From Hydrogenothermaceae bacterium (GTDB lineage: Bacteria > Aquificota > Aquificia > Aquificales > Hydrogenothermaceae), in contig JALUFA010000257.1 in NCBI GenBank assembly GCA_027052485.1, forward strand, positions 1 through 7,035: a stretch of DNA of 7,035 nt, written 5' to 3'. The stretch's first letter is position 1; each line of letters starts with the position of its first letter. The translations under genes and the position numbers were made by a program. Below the pieces are notes generated by a model. That model was not told the origin of the DNA, ran no database searches, and was given only the letters and a program-made list of their open reading frames with translations. Positions 1 through 5,112 of this stretch are shown one piece after another.

Positions 1-1
1 T

Positions 2-190
2 AGATGTTTAAATTTAGCAGAAAAGTTTGGAATAGGTATCAATAAAGAAAAGTGGTTTGAGTTAATGGAACTAAGAAATCTATTGGTTCACGAATACGAA
101 GATGAAAAGGAAAAAATAGCCCAAACGTTAAATAGAATTTATCAGGAGCTAGATTATTTAGAAAATTTACTAAAAAAGCTGGTGATATGA
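2..190 (+). CDS. HEPN-domain protein, HepT/HI0074-like (3' part only)
   Basis: The frame is open from the left edge and ends at a TGA, giving the last 62 residues of a protein whose start lies outside the window. The visible part is all-helical in character and contains RNLLVHEY (bases 74-97), which fits the R-x4-H-x-Y motif of HEPN proteins of the HepT / HI0074 (nucleotidyltransferase substrate-binding) group. In that group the motif is the RNase active site of the HepT toxin, and its Tyr is the residue modified by the MntA nucleotidyltransferase. The part after the motif (EDEKEKIAQTLNRIYQELDYLENLL) is a typical closing helix. The partner MNT gene would be expected next to it. The following gene is ygfZ, so any partner must lie to the left, out of view. 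The toxin role is family knowledge and is not proven here; a stand-alone HEPN protein is also possible. Confidence 0.75.
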   Translation, partial: RCLNLAEKFGIGINKEKWFELMELRNLLVHEYEDEKEKIAQTLNRIYQELDYLENLLKKLVI

Positions 191-199
191 TTTTGGCGA

Positions 200-228
200 T
201 TTTATTTAATGCTGCGTTTAGGTATAAA
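200..228 (+). promoter_or_regulatory. possible weak promoter for ygfZ
   Basis: The 72-nt gap between the HEPN stop and ygfZ holds a TATAAA at 223-228, with a poor -35 candidate (TTTATT, 200-205) 17 nt upstream. Predicted transcription would begin near 235, leaving a leader of about 28 nt that contains the ygfZ ribosome site (AGAGG, 251-255). The -35 match is only 3 of 6, so this is tentative; read-through from the HEPN gene is equally possible, as no terminator hairpin is visible in the gap. Confidence 0.3.
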
Positions 229-262
229 AAATCATGAAAAAATACACAACAGAGGATAAAAG

Positions 263-1186
263 ATGAAATGGATAAAACTAGACAGGTCTAAGATAAAGGT
301 TTCTGGTAAAAAATCGAAGTTTGCCCTGAAAGGTATTCAGGAGGAACACAAAGCATTTCTTCACAACCTTTTAACAAATGATATAAACAACCTTCCAGCT
401 GGAAAGTTTAACTACAACCTGCGTTTAAAGGAAAACGGGCATCCTATACAGGACTTTTTTGTTTTTAACTTTGGAGATTACTTTATATTAGATACTGATG
501 AGGATGCAAAAAAAATTATAGATGAGTTTAACCGTTTAAAACTTTCCCTGCAGGTAAATTTTGAAGATTTAACTCCCAATATGGAGCATATGTATATCTA
601 TGGAGAGGGTGCTAAAGAGTTTATCAAAGGTATCTTAGGCCAAGATTTAGAGGATTTTTCCTTTATTGAGAAGGATGGAGCAATTATAGCTAAAAACTTT
701 TTAAGGGTAGGAGAAGAAGGATACGATATCTTTGGAAAGATTGACTCTATTTTAGAAAAACTAAATCCACAAGACCAGATAGATAATGAAAAATTTGAAA
801 AAGACAGAATAAAAAACTGTGTGCCAAAGATTGGAAAGGAACTGAAAGAAGGGTATCTACCACTTGAAACACCTATTGCAGATTATGCTATAAGCTACAA
901 TAAAGGATGCTACGTAGGGCAGGAAGCTATCGCAAGAGTTTACTTTAGAGGAAAAACTCCAAGGACTATGGTAAAGCTAGAACTTGAAGATGCATCTATA
1001 ACAGAAGGGGAAAAAATTTTAAGTGGTGATAAGAAAGTGGGAGAAATAACATCTATATCTCCAGATAGAAAAGTGGCTTTAGGATACGTTTTAAGGGCTT
1101 TTTTAGATAAACCGATACAAACAGAGTCAGGAAAGAAAGTAAAAATTCTAGGAGAGTGCAGACTCGGTGGAAAAGCTGATAACTAA
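263..1186 (+). CDS. ygfZ: YgfZ/GcvT-like folate-binding protein, Fe-S cluster maintenance
   Basis: This 307-residue protein belongs to the COG0354 YgfZ branch of the aminomethyltransferase (GcvT) fold. The diagnostic YgfZ signature KGCYVGQE is at residues 214-221, followed by an Arg-rich turn (R225, R229, R232) and preceded by the usual LPLE stretch (199-202). Family members bind tetrahydrofolate and help assemble or repair certain Fe-S enzymes such as MiaB; the conserved Cys in the signature is important in E. coli YgfZ. Length is close to the E. coli protein (about 326) and shorter than true GcvT (about 360), which lacks this signature. The ATG start has AGAGG 7 nt upstream. Its end overlaps fliJ by 20 nt, so the two are likely co-transcribed and translationally coupled. 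It acts in the cytoplasm; no signal sequence is seen. Confidence 0.9.
   Translation: MKWIKLDRSKIKVSGKKSKFALKGIQEEHKAFLHNLLTNDINNLPAGKFNYNLRLKENGHPIQDFFVFNFGDYFILDTDEDAKKIIDEFNRLKLSLQVNFEDLTPNMEHMYIYGEGAKEFIKGILGQDLEDFSFIEKDGAIIAKNFLRVGEEGYDIFGKIDSILEKLNPQDQIDNEKFEKDRIKNCVPKIGKELKEGYLPLETPIADYAISYNKGCYVGQEAIARVYFRGKTPRTMVKLELEDASITEGEKILSGDKKVGEITSISPDRKVALGYVLRAFLDKPIQTESGKKVKILGECRLGGKADN
1150..1156 (+). promoter_or_regulatory. ribosome binding site for fliJ inside ygfZ
   Basis: AGGAGAG lies 10 nt before the GTG at 1167. It supports this non-ATG start, which lies inside the last codons of ygfZ. Confidence 0.6.
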
Positions 1187-1604
1187 GTACATAAACGCAA
1201 AAGATATACATATAAAAGATATAAAAGCCAAAATTCAGCAGATAAATGTAGAAATAGAGAAATGCGAGACCCAAATTTCTATAACCATAGAGAAGATAAA
1301 CTCGGCTAATCCATCGGGTAGTTGCTCCGTTTCGGAGCTTTTAATGATGGATAGCTACCTAAATTCCCTTCGTAGAGAAAAAGAACAGCTCCTTAAAAAT
1401 TTGGAAGAACTAACCAAAGAGATGCAAAATTACGAAAGTATATTAAAGACCCATTCTGTAGAAAAGAAAGCAGCTGAGCGATTTCTGGAAAAGCTCAAGA
1501 AAAAACAGCAAAGGGAAGAATTAAAAGAAGAGGTTAAAATCTCAGATGAGACGTTTAGCTTTAAGTATATTAGGAACCGTTCTAACGGTAGGTTTGGCCT
1601 TTAG
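1167..1604 (+). CDS. fliJ: FliJ-like flagellar export coiled-coil protein
   Basis: The 145-residue product is almost entirely charged helix, the size and form of FliJ (E. coli FliJ is 147 residues), the soluble coiled-coil stalk of the flagellar type III export ATPase that also handles export chaperones. Features resembling the family are a mid-protein segment SVSELLMMDSYLNSLRREKE (about residues 53-72), where FliJ proteins have a short helix break and a Tyr/Leu-rich helix, and the late segment AAERFLEKLKKKQQREELKEE (from about residue 106), like the FliJ C-terminal 'EKLKEK' helix. Adjacency to motE supports a flagellar role. The start is GTG with a good ribosome site. The last 19 residues are encoded within the 59 nt that also encode the motE signal sequence and are unlikely to be conserved. 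Its coiled-coil sequence is low in information, so a YscO-type or unrelated coiled coil cannot be fully excluded. Confidence 0.7.
   Translation: MEKLITKYINAKDIHIKDIKAKIQQINVEIEKCETQISITIEKINSANPSGSCSVSELLMMDSYLNSLRREKEQLLKNLEELTKEMQNYESILKTHSVEKKAAERFLEKLKKKQQREELKEEVKISDETFSFKYIRNRSNGRFGL
1324..1342 (+). terminator. terminator-like hairpin inside fliJ
   Basis: GCTCCG-TTT-CGGAGC (1324-1338) is a perfect 6-bp GC-rich inverted repeat with a 3-nt loop, immediately followed by TTTT (1339-1342). In form it is a short intrinsic terminator on the + strand, but it lies in codons 53-59 of fliJ. It could cause partial termination or pausing, or be coincidence within conserved coding sequence. The T tract is short, so strong termination is unlikely. 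Confidence 0.3.
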
Positions 1605-2004
1605 TCAGGTTGATAAAAAAGAGATTGAAAAGGAAATAAAAAGACTAGAAAAACTTAGACAGGAAGTTATACAGCTAATTAAGAAAAATGAAGAGTTAAA
1701 GAAACAGTTAGAAGAAGAAAAGAAAAAACTTGAAGCTGAAAGGAAAGCTTTTGAGAAAGAAAAGAAAAAGTTTATTGATGAAAAGTACAAACGATTAGCG
1801 AAAGTTTTTGAAAAGATGGATCCTGAACTTGCAGGTCAAAAAATCTCAAAAATGACTGACCCTGTAAAGGCGGCGTTAATTATCTACAATATGAAGCCTT
1901 CAAAGGCTGGAGCCGTTATGGATAATGTCTCTCCAGAGATGGTAAATAAGATTGTTGAGATATTAACTACTTTAAAACAGAAAGATAAAAAGTCTAAAGG
2001 TTAA
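1546..2004 (+). CDS. motE: MotE-like flagellar stator protein (MgtE N-domain-like)
   Basis: This 152-residue protein has an N-terminal signal or anchor sequence (MRRLALSILGTVLTVGLAFS, residues 1-20, with AFS as a possible signal peptidase site), a long Lys/Glu coiled coil (about 24-85) and a C-terminal domain resembling the N-terminal domain of MgtE (about 86-145). Marks of that domain are KVFEKMDPELAGQKISKM and the second repeat AALIIYNMKPSKAGAVMDNV, each with the M-x-P helix cap. This architecture matches MotE, the periplasmic chaperone that works with MotC in energising the flagellar motor and is often encoded next to fliJ. The ATG start is required to include the signal sequence; AAGAGG (1528-1533) lies 12 nt upstream. 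It overlaps fliJ by 59 nt in another frame and meets aguB tail-to-tail over TTAA. A generic secreted coiled-coil protein is the main alternative. Confidence 0.8.
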   Translation: MRRLALSILGTVLTVGLAFSQVDKKEIEKEIKRLEKLRQEVIQLIKKNEELKKQLEEEKKKLEAERKAFEKEKKKFIDEKYKRLAKVFEKMDPELAGQKISKMTDPVKAALIIYNMKPSKAGAVMDNVSPEMVNKIVEILTTLKQKDKKSKG

Positions 2005-2888
2005 TCCTGTTGCCAGATTTTAGTTAAATCTGAGTATGTATCTACCCTTCTATCCCTAAAGAAGGGCCATACAGTTCTAAACTCATCCAATGCCTTAAAA
2101 TCAAGCTGGCATATCAATACTTCTTCTTTATCTTGGCTGGCTTTTGCAATGACCTCTCCGTAGGGATTTGATACAAACGACTGTCCCCAAAACTCTATGC
2201 CTTCATTTCCGTCTGGGGATGGTTCAAATCCTATCCTGTTTACAGCGGCTACATAGCATCCGTTTGCTACACTGTGCCCCCTTTGGACTGTCTCCCACGC
2301 GTTATACTGGCTTTTTCCATGCTCCTCTTTTTCTGAAGGGAGCCATCCTATAGCAGTAGGATACACAATAATGTCTGCCCCTTTCATGGCTGTTAACCGT
2401 GCAGCTTCAGGGAACCACTGATCCCAGCAGATTAGCGTTCCGATATTCCCATATTTTGTTTTAAAAACCTTGTATCCTAAATCTCCGGGAGTGAAGTAAA
2501 ACTTTTCGTAAAAGTGAGGGTCATCTGGTATGTGTATTTTTCTGTATTTTCCAAGAAGTTTACCATTTGCATCTATTACTACTGCCGTGTTGTGATACAC
2601 ACCTTTTGCTCTCCTTTCAAAGAAGGAAGCAACGAAAACTACAGATTTATCTTTTGCAAATTTTGAAAGCTCTTTTATATAAGGATTGTCCTCATTAAGC
2701 TCATCTGCTAGAGAAAAATAATCCCAGTCCTCAACCTGGCAAAAGTAAGGCGTTAAAAATAGCTCTTGGGAAACAATGATGTTTGCTCCATCTGATACAG
2801 CTTGCTGTGAAAGTGATAGAAACTTTTGAAAGTTTTCGTTTTTATCCAAAGAGCAGGACATTTGAGGAAGGGCAATTACTGGTTTCAA
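2001..2888 (-). CDS. aguB: N-carbamoylputrescine amidase (nitrilase superfamily)
   Basis: The 295-residue enzyme has the nitrilase-superfamily Glu-Lys-Cys triad: E42 in SQELF, K117 in KYRKIHIPDDP, and C154 in LICWDQWFPEAA. The stretches around them (HIPDDPHFYEKFYFTPGD; YPTAIGW; AVNRIG) closely resemble AguB, which hydrolyses N-carbamoylputrescine to putrescine, CO2 and ammonia in the arginine-agmatine route to polyamines. It is cytoplasmic. The start is the TTG at 2888-2886, 6 nt after AGAGGT; the longer open frame upstream (to 2966) is translation of the tRNA-Val gene and is not real. An ATG at 2892-2890 is out of frame and too close to the ribosome site. The gene begins 19 nt after the tRNA with no terminator between, so it is probably processed from a tRNA-mRNA transcript. 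A related omega-amidase or beta-ureidopropionase activity is less likely given the AguB-type motifs. Confidence 0.9.
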   Translation of the reverse strand: MKPVIALPQMSCSLDKNENFQKFLSLSQQAVSDGANIIVSQELFLTPYFCQVEDWDYFSLADELNEDNPYIKELSKFAKDKSVVFVASFFERRAKGVYHNTAVVIDANGKLLGKYRKIHIPDDPHFYEKFYFTPGDLGYKVFKTKYGNIGTLICWDQWFPEAARLTAMKGADIIVYPTAIGWLPSEKEEHGKSQYNAWETVQRGHSVANGCYVAAVNRIGFEPSPDGNEGIEFWGQSFVSNPYGEVIAKASQDKEEVLICQLDFKALDEFRTVWPFFRDRRVDTYSDLTKIWQQD

Positions 2889-2894
2889 CCATGT

Positions 2895-2900
2895 ACCTCT
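2895..2900 (-). promoter_or_regulatory. ribosome binding site fixing the aguB TTG start
   Basis: AGAGGT on the - strand sits 6 nt before the TTG at 2888, within the 19-nt gap left after the tRNA 3' end. It is the only good ribosome site in front of the nitrilase domain. Confidence 0.7.
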
Positions 2901-2907
2901 TTTAAAG

Positions 2908-2981
2908 TGGTCGGTGGAGGATTCGAACCTCCGACCTCCTGCGTGTCGGGCAGGCGCTCTAGCCATCTGAGCTAACCGACC
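2908..2981 (-). tRNA. tRNA-Val (anticodon GAC)
   Basis: A full 74-nt cloverleaf can be drawn. The acceptor stem GGTCGGT/ACCGACC has 7 perfect pairs, the D arm is GCTC...GAGC with GG in the loop, and the anticodon stem is CCTGC/GCAGG with the 7-nt loop CCGACAC. The variable loop is AGGTC (5 nt), the T arm is GGAGG-TTCGAAT-CCTCC, and the discriminator is A73. The anticodon GAC (bases 2947-2945) reads valine GUC/GUU, and A73 agrees with valine identity. The CCA end is not encoded (A73 is followed by CTT), so it must be added by CCA transferase. Position 33 (base 2948) is C where nearly all tRNAs have U. It lies between panE and aguB with its own promoter. Confidence 0.93.
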
Positions 2982-2995
2982 ATTTAAGGTAATAA

Positions 2996-3024
2996 ATTTT
3001 ATGTTTAATATACTACTTTTTCAA
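2996..3024 (-). promoter_or_regulatory. promoter of the tRNA-Val-aguB unit
   Basis: On the - strand, TTGAAA (3024-3019) is followed by a 17-nt spacer and TAAAAT (3001-2996): five of six matches to each sigma-70 consensus hexamer with ideal spacing. Transcription would start near 2989, eight bases before the mature tRNA 5' end at 2981, which suits a tRNA promoter. The -35 box lies in the last codons of panE. Confidence 0.6.
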
Positions 3025-3960
3025 GTGTTTTGATTCTTTGAACTTTAAAAGATTTGTAATGGTTTCGTTGACAGGTACATCTATCCCTGCCTGTTTTGCT
3101 AATTTTACAATAGCCCCGTTCAACGCATCTATCTCTGTTCTTTTTCCTTCTCTTATATCGTAGTACATTGATGGGTAGTGTTTCTCTGTTGGAGGAATAA
3201 GATTTTCGTAAAAATGCTCTAGATAATCATCTGGGATATTCCAGCGAAGTTTTATACCGTTTGCCTTTGCAACCTCAAAGATTTCCCTTACTATACTATT
3301 CATAGTTTCCCGCGTGTGAGGGTCATTCGCCAGCTCTCCGTAGCTGCACTCTAAGATTGCTCCAAGGGGGTTTAAAGCACTGTTGTAGAGGATTTTATCC
3401 CACAGTATTTGGTAAACGTCAGGGGAGAATCGGGCTGGTATTCCTGCATTTTTTATTACATCTATTAATCTTTTGATTTCTTCTTCATTCCCTAAGTTCT
3501 CAGGCTGGCCTATAACAACGTCATCGGCATTTACGGTAATCTCAGCTATCCCGGGTTTTAAAAGTTTTGCTCCAAAGATAACTCTTGCTAATAGTATTTG
3601 TTCTGCTGGTATGTACTGTTTTGCGGTTTCATAGTTTCCATAGCCGTTTTGGGCTAAAAGAATATAGGTTTTATCATTAATAATCTTTTTTATATCTTGT
3701 ATTGCTGTTTTTGTGTCATAAGATTTTACGGTTATTATGATTAAATCAAAGGATTTACCCTTAAGCTCCTCTATAGAGGCCACCACTCCATCCAGTTTTG
3801 CCTGATGGTTGCCCCATATTCCCTGTACCTGTAAGGTTTTATCCTTTAGATACGGGATGTACTTTTCTTTGGTTTTTCCATAAACTGTATGACCTGCTTC
3901 TTTTAGGAAGATTGCAAAAACAGTTCCAACGGCACCAAGGCCGTAAACTAGTATATTCAT
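3013..3960 (-). CDS. panE: 2-dehydropantoate 2-reductase (ketopantoate reductase)
   Basis: The 315-residue product is a typical ApbA/PanE enzyme that reduces ketopantoate to pantoate with NADPH in vitamin B5/coenzyme A synthesis. The N-terminal Rossmann half starts with GLGAVG (residues 7-12) and contains TVKSYD (K79) and LLAQNGYGN (N105). The C-terminal helical half carries the catalytic lysine K189 in [13 protein letters not shown], with N193 nearby, then PSMYYDI (S264) and TEIDALNG (E276); these match the catalytic and substrate-binding residues of the E. coli enzyme (K176, N180, S244, E256). The ATG overlaps the thrC stop as ATGA and has no ribosome site of its own (the preceding bases are CTACAGCT), so translation should depend on thrC. 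No terminator separates it from the tRNA 31 nt downstream. Confidence 0.93.
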   Translation of the reverse strand: MNILVYGLGAVGTVFAIFLKEAGHTVYGKTKEKYIPYLKDKTLQVQGIWGNHQAKLDGVVASIEELKGKSFDLIIITVKSYDTKTAIQDIKKIINDKTYILLAQNGYGNYETAKQYIPAEQILLARVIFGAKLLKPGIAEITVNADDVVIGQPENLGNEEEIKRLIDVIKNAGIPARFSPDVYQILWDKILYNSALNPLGAILECSYGELANDPHTRETMNSIVREIFEVAKANGIKLRWNIPDDYLEHFYENLIPPTEKHYPSMYYDIREGKRTEIDALNGAIVKLAKQAGIDVPVNETITNLLKFKESKHLKK

Positions 3961-5024
3961 AGCTGTAGAAATTTGGCTATCTCGTTTATGTCTGGAGGCA
4001 GTTCTACAGGTTTATCGCTTGCTTTAATAACAGTGTCAGGGTCTTTTAAACCGTTTCCAGTTAGGGTACAAACAACAGTTTCTCCGCCTTTAAACAGCCC
4101 TTTTCTGTAAGCTTTTATCACACCTGCTATAGACGCAGCTGATGCTGGTTCACAGAAAACCCCTTCTGTTGACGCAACCATTTTGTAAGCTTCAAGTATC
4201 TCATCGTCAGAAACGGCATCTATGAATCCATTGCTCTCTTTAGCTGCCTGTAATGCTGGCTGCCAACTGTATGGGTTTCCTATCTTAATTGCTGTTGCTA
4301 TTGTTTGTGGGTTTTTTATCGGAAAACCTTTTACAATAGGGGCTGCCCCTTCTGCCTGCCACCCAATCATCCGGGGTAGTTTCTTTGCTTTTCCTTCCTT
4401 GTGGTACTCTTTGTACCCTTTCCAGTAAGCTGTAATGTTTCCGGCATTTCCTACAGGGATAAAGTGAAAATCTGGGGCATCTCCTAAAAAGTCTACAATC
4501 TCAAATGCAGCCGTTTTTTGTCCCTCAATTCTGTATGGGTTTACAGAATTTACAACCTCTACCGGATACTTGGCTCCAATTTCTCTAACTATTGCTAAAG
4601 CGTCATCAAAATTTCCCATAAGGGCTATTATCTTTGCCCCGTAAATCATCGCTTGAGAGAGTTTTCCTATAGCAACAGCTCCCTTTGGTAGCAAAACGTA
4701 AGCTCTCATTCTTGCCCTTGCAGCGTACGCAGCGGCAGATGCAGATGTGTTCCCTGTAGAGGCACATATTACAGCTTCTTTTCCTGCCTCTTTGGCTTTT
4801 GAGATTGCCATTGTCATCCCACGGTCTTTAAAAGAACCTGTAGGGTTTAGTCCTTCGTACTTTAGGTAAAGGTTTAAATCTTTATCCGGAGCTATTTTTT
4901 TTGACAGATTATCCGCTTTTATAAGAGGGGTGTTCCCTTCGTGGAGAGTTACTACTGGAGTTTTATCTGTTACAGGTAAGTACTTTCTGTATGCGTTTAT
5001 GATTCCCGTCCATCGACTAATCAA
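3957..5024 (-). CDS. thrC: threonine synthase
   Basis: This is a PLP-dependent enzyme of the tryptophan-synthase-beta fold converting O-phosphohomoserine to threonine. The Schiff-base lysine is K66 in PTGSFKDRG, followed by the substrate loop [17 protein letters not shown], and the PLP phosphate loop is VGNAGN. With the TTG start at 5024-5022 the protein is 355 residues, matching the short bacterial ThrC type (about 350), and begins [18 protein letters not shown], the normal ThrC N-terminus. A strong GGTGGAGG lies 10 nt before this TTG. The in-frame ATG 45 nt upstream (5069) would add 15 residues, place the ribosome site inside the gene, and fall before the predicted transcription start. Coupled downstream to panE through ATGA; divergent from the SDR gene. 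The function is clear; the exact start is inference. Confidence 0.93.
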   Translation of the reverse strand: MISRWTGIINAYRKYLPVTDKTPVVTLHEGNTPLIKADNLSKKIAPDKDLNLYLKYEGLNPTGSFKDRGMTMAISKAKEAGKEAVICASTGNTSASAAAYAARARMRAYVLLPKGAVAIGKLSQAMIYGAKIIALMGNFDDALAIVREIGAKYPVEVVNSVNPYRIEGQKTAAFEIVDFLGDAPDFHFIPVGNAGNITAYWKGYKEYHKEGKAKKLPRMIGWQAEGAAPIVKGFPIKNPQTIATAIKIGNPYSWQPALQAAKESNGFIDAVSDDEILEAYKMVASTEGVFCEPASAASIAGVIKAYRKGLFKGGETVVCTLTGNGLKDPDTVIKASDKPVELPPDINEIAKFLQL

Positions 5025-5034
5025 AATAAAAGTT

Positions 5035-5042
5035 CCTCCACC
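5035..5042 (-). promoter_or_regulatory. ribosome binding site fixing the thrC TTG start
   Basis: GGTGGAGG on the - strand ends 10 nt before TTG (5024). It is the strongest ribosome site nearby; the ATG at 5069 has none. The spacing is slightly long, and an ATT 7 nt from the site is an unlikely alternative start. Confidence 0.6.
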
Positions 5043-5062
5043 GTTATTTAAAACGACTATCT

Positions 5063-5091
5063 GGGACATTTATTATATCATTTGGTATAAA
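5063..5091 (+). promoter_or_regulatory. possible promoter of the SDR gene, overlapping the thrC promoter
   Basis: GGGACA (5063-5068, four of six to the -35 consensus), a 17-nt spacer and TATAAA (5086-5091) point to a start near 5098, just before the ribosome site AGGTGG at 5102-5107. It overlaps the divergent thrC promoter, so the two polymerase sites could exclude each other. Weak match; tentative. Confidence 0.3.
5072..5077 (-). promoter_or_regulatory. -10 box of the thrC-panE promoter
   Basis: A perfect TATAAT reads on the - strand at 5077-5072. Transcription would begin near 5065, downstream of the ATG at 5069, leaving a leader of about 40 nt with the GGTGGAGG site. The -35 region 17 nt upstream (ACATAT) is poor, so an activator or an extended element may contribute. 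Confidence 0.45.
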
Positions 5092-5112
5092 CCTATATGT
5101 TAGGTGGTTTTT

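Noticed and set aside
1053..1274. Reverse-strand open frame rich in Phe/Tyr/Leu
   Set aside because: It is antisense to ygfZ and fliJ, with composition expected from complementing Lys/Glu codons; no ribosome site or domain.
1605..1790. Reverse-strand Ser/Phe repeat-like frame
   Set aside because: It is the antisense image of the Lys/Glu coiled coil of motE, not a gene.
2014..2032. 7-bp inverted repeat CAGATTT/AAATCTG as a bidirectional terminator
   Set aside because: The stem is AT-rich and neither side has a T tract directly after it; it lies within the aguB C-terminal codons.
2168..2353. Forward open frame of 61 codons
   Set aside because: It is antisense to the catalytic region of aguB; no family resemblance.
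2889..2966. N-terminal extension of the amidase starting MARAPARHAGG
   Set aside because: It is the tRNA-Val gene read in frame; the nitrilase domain begins right after the TTG at 2888, which has its own ribosome site.
4222..4428. Forward open frame of 68 codons
   Set aside because: It is antisense to thrC, which is clearly the coding strand.
5025..5069. 15-residue ThrC extension from the ATG at 5069
   Set aside because: It lies upstream of the predicted transcription start, has no ribosome site, and would code through the GGTGGAGG site; ThrC proteins normally begin near MISRWTG.
5104..5112. GTG start three codons before the SDR ATG
   Set aside because: The GTG lies inside the AGGTGG ribosome site of the ATG at 5113, and the SDR fold begins directly with MKVCVITGG.
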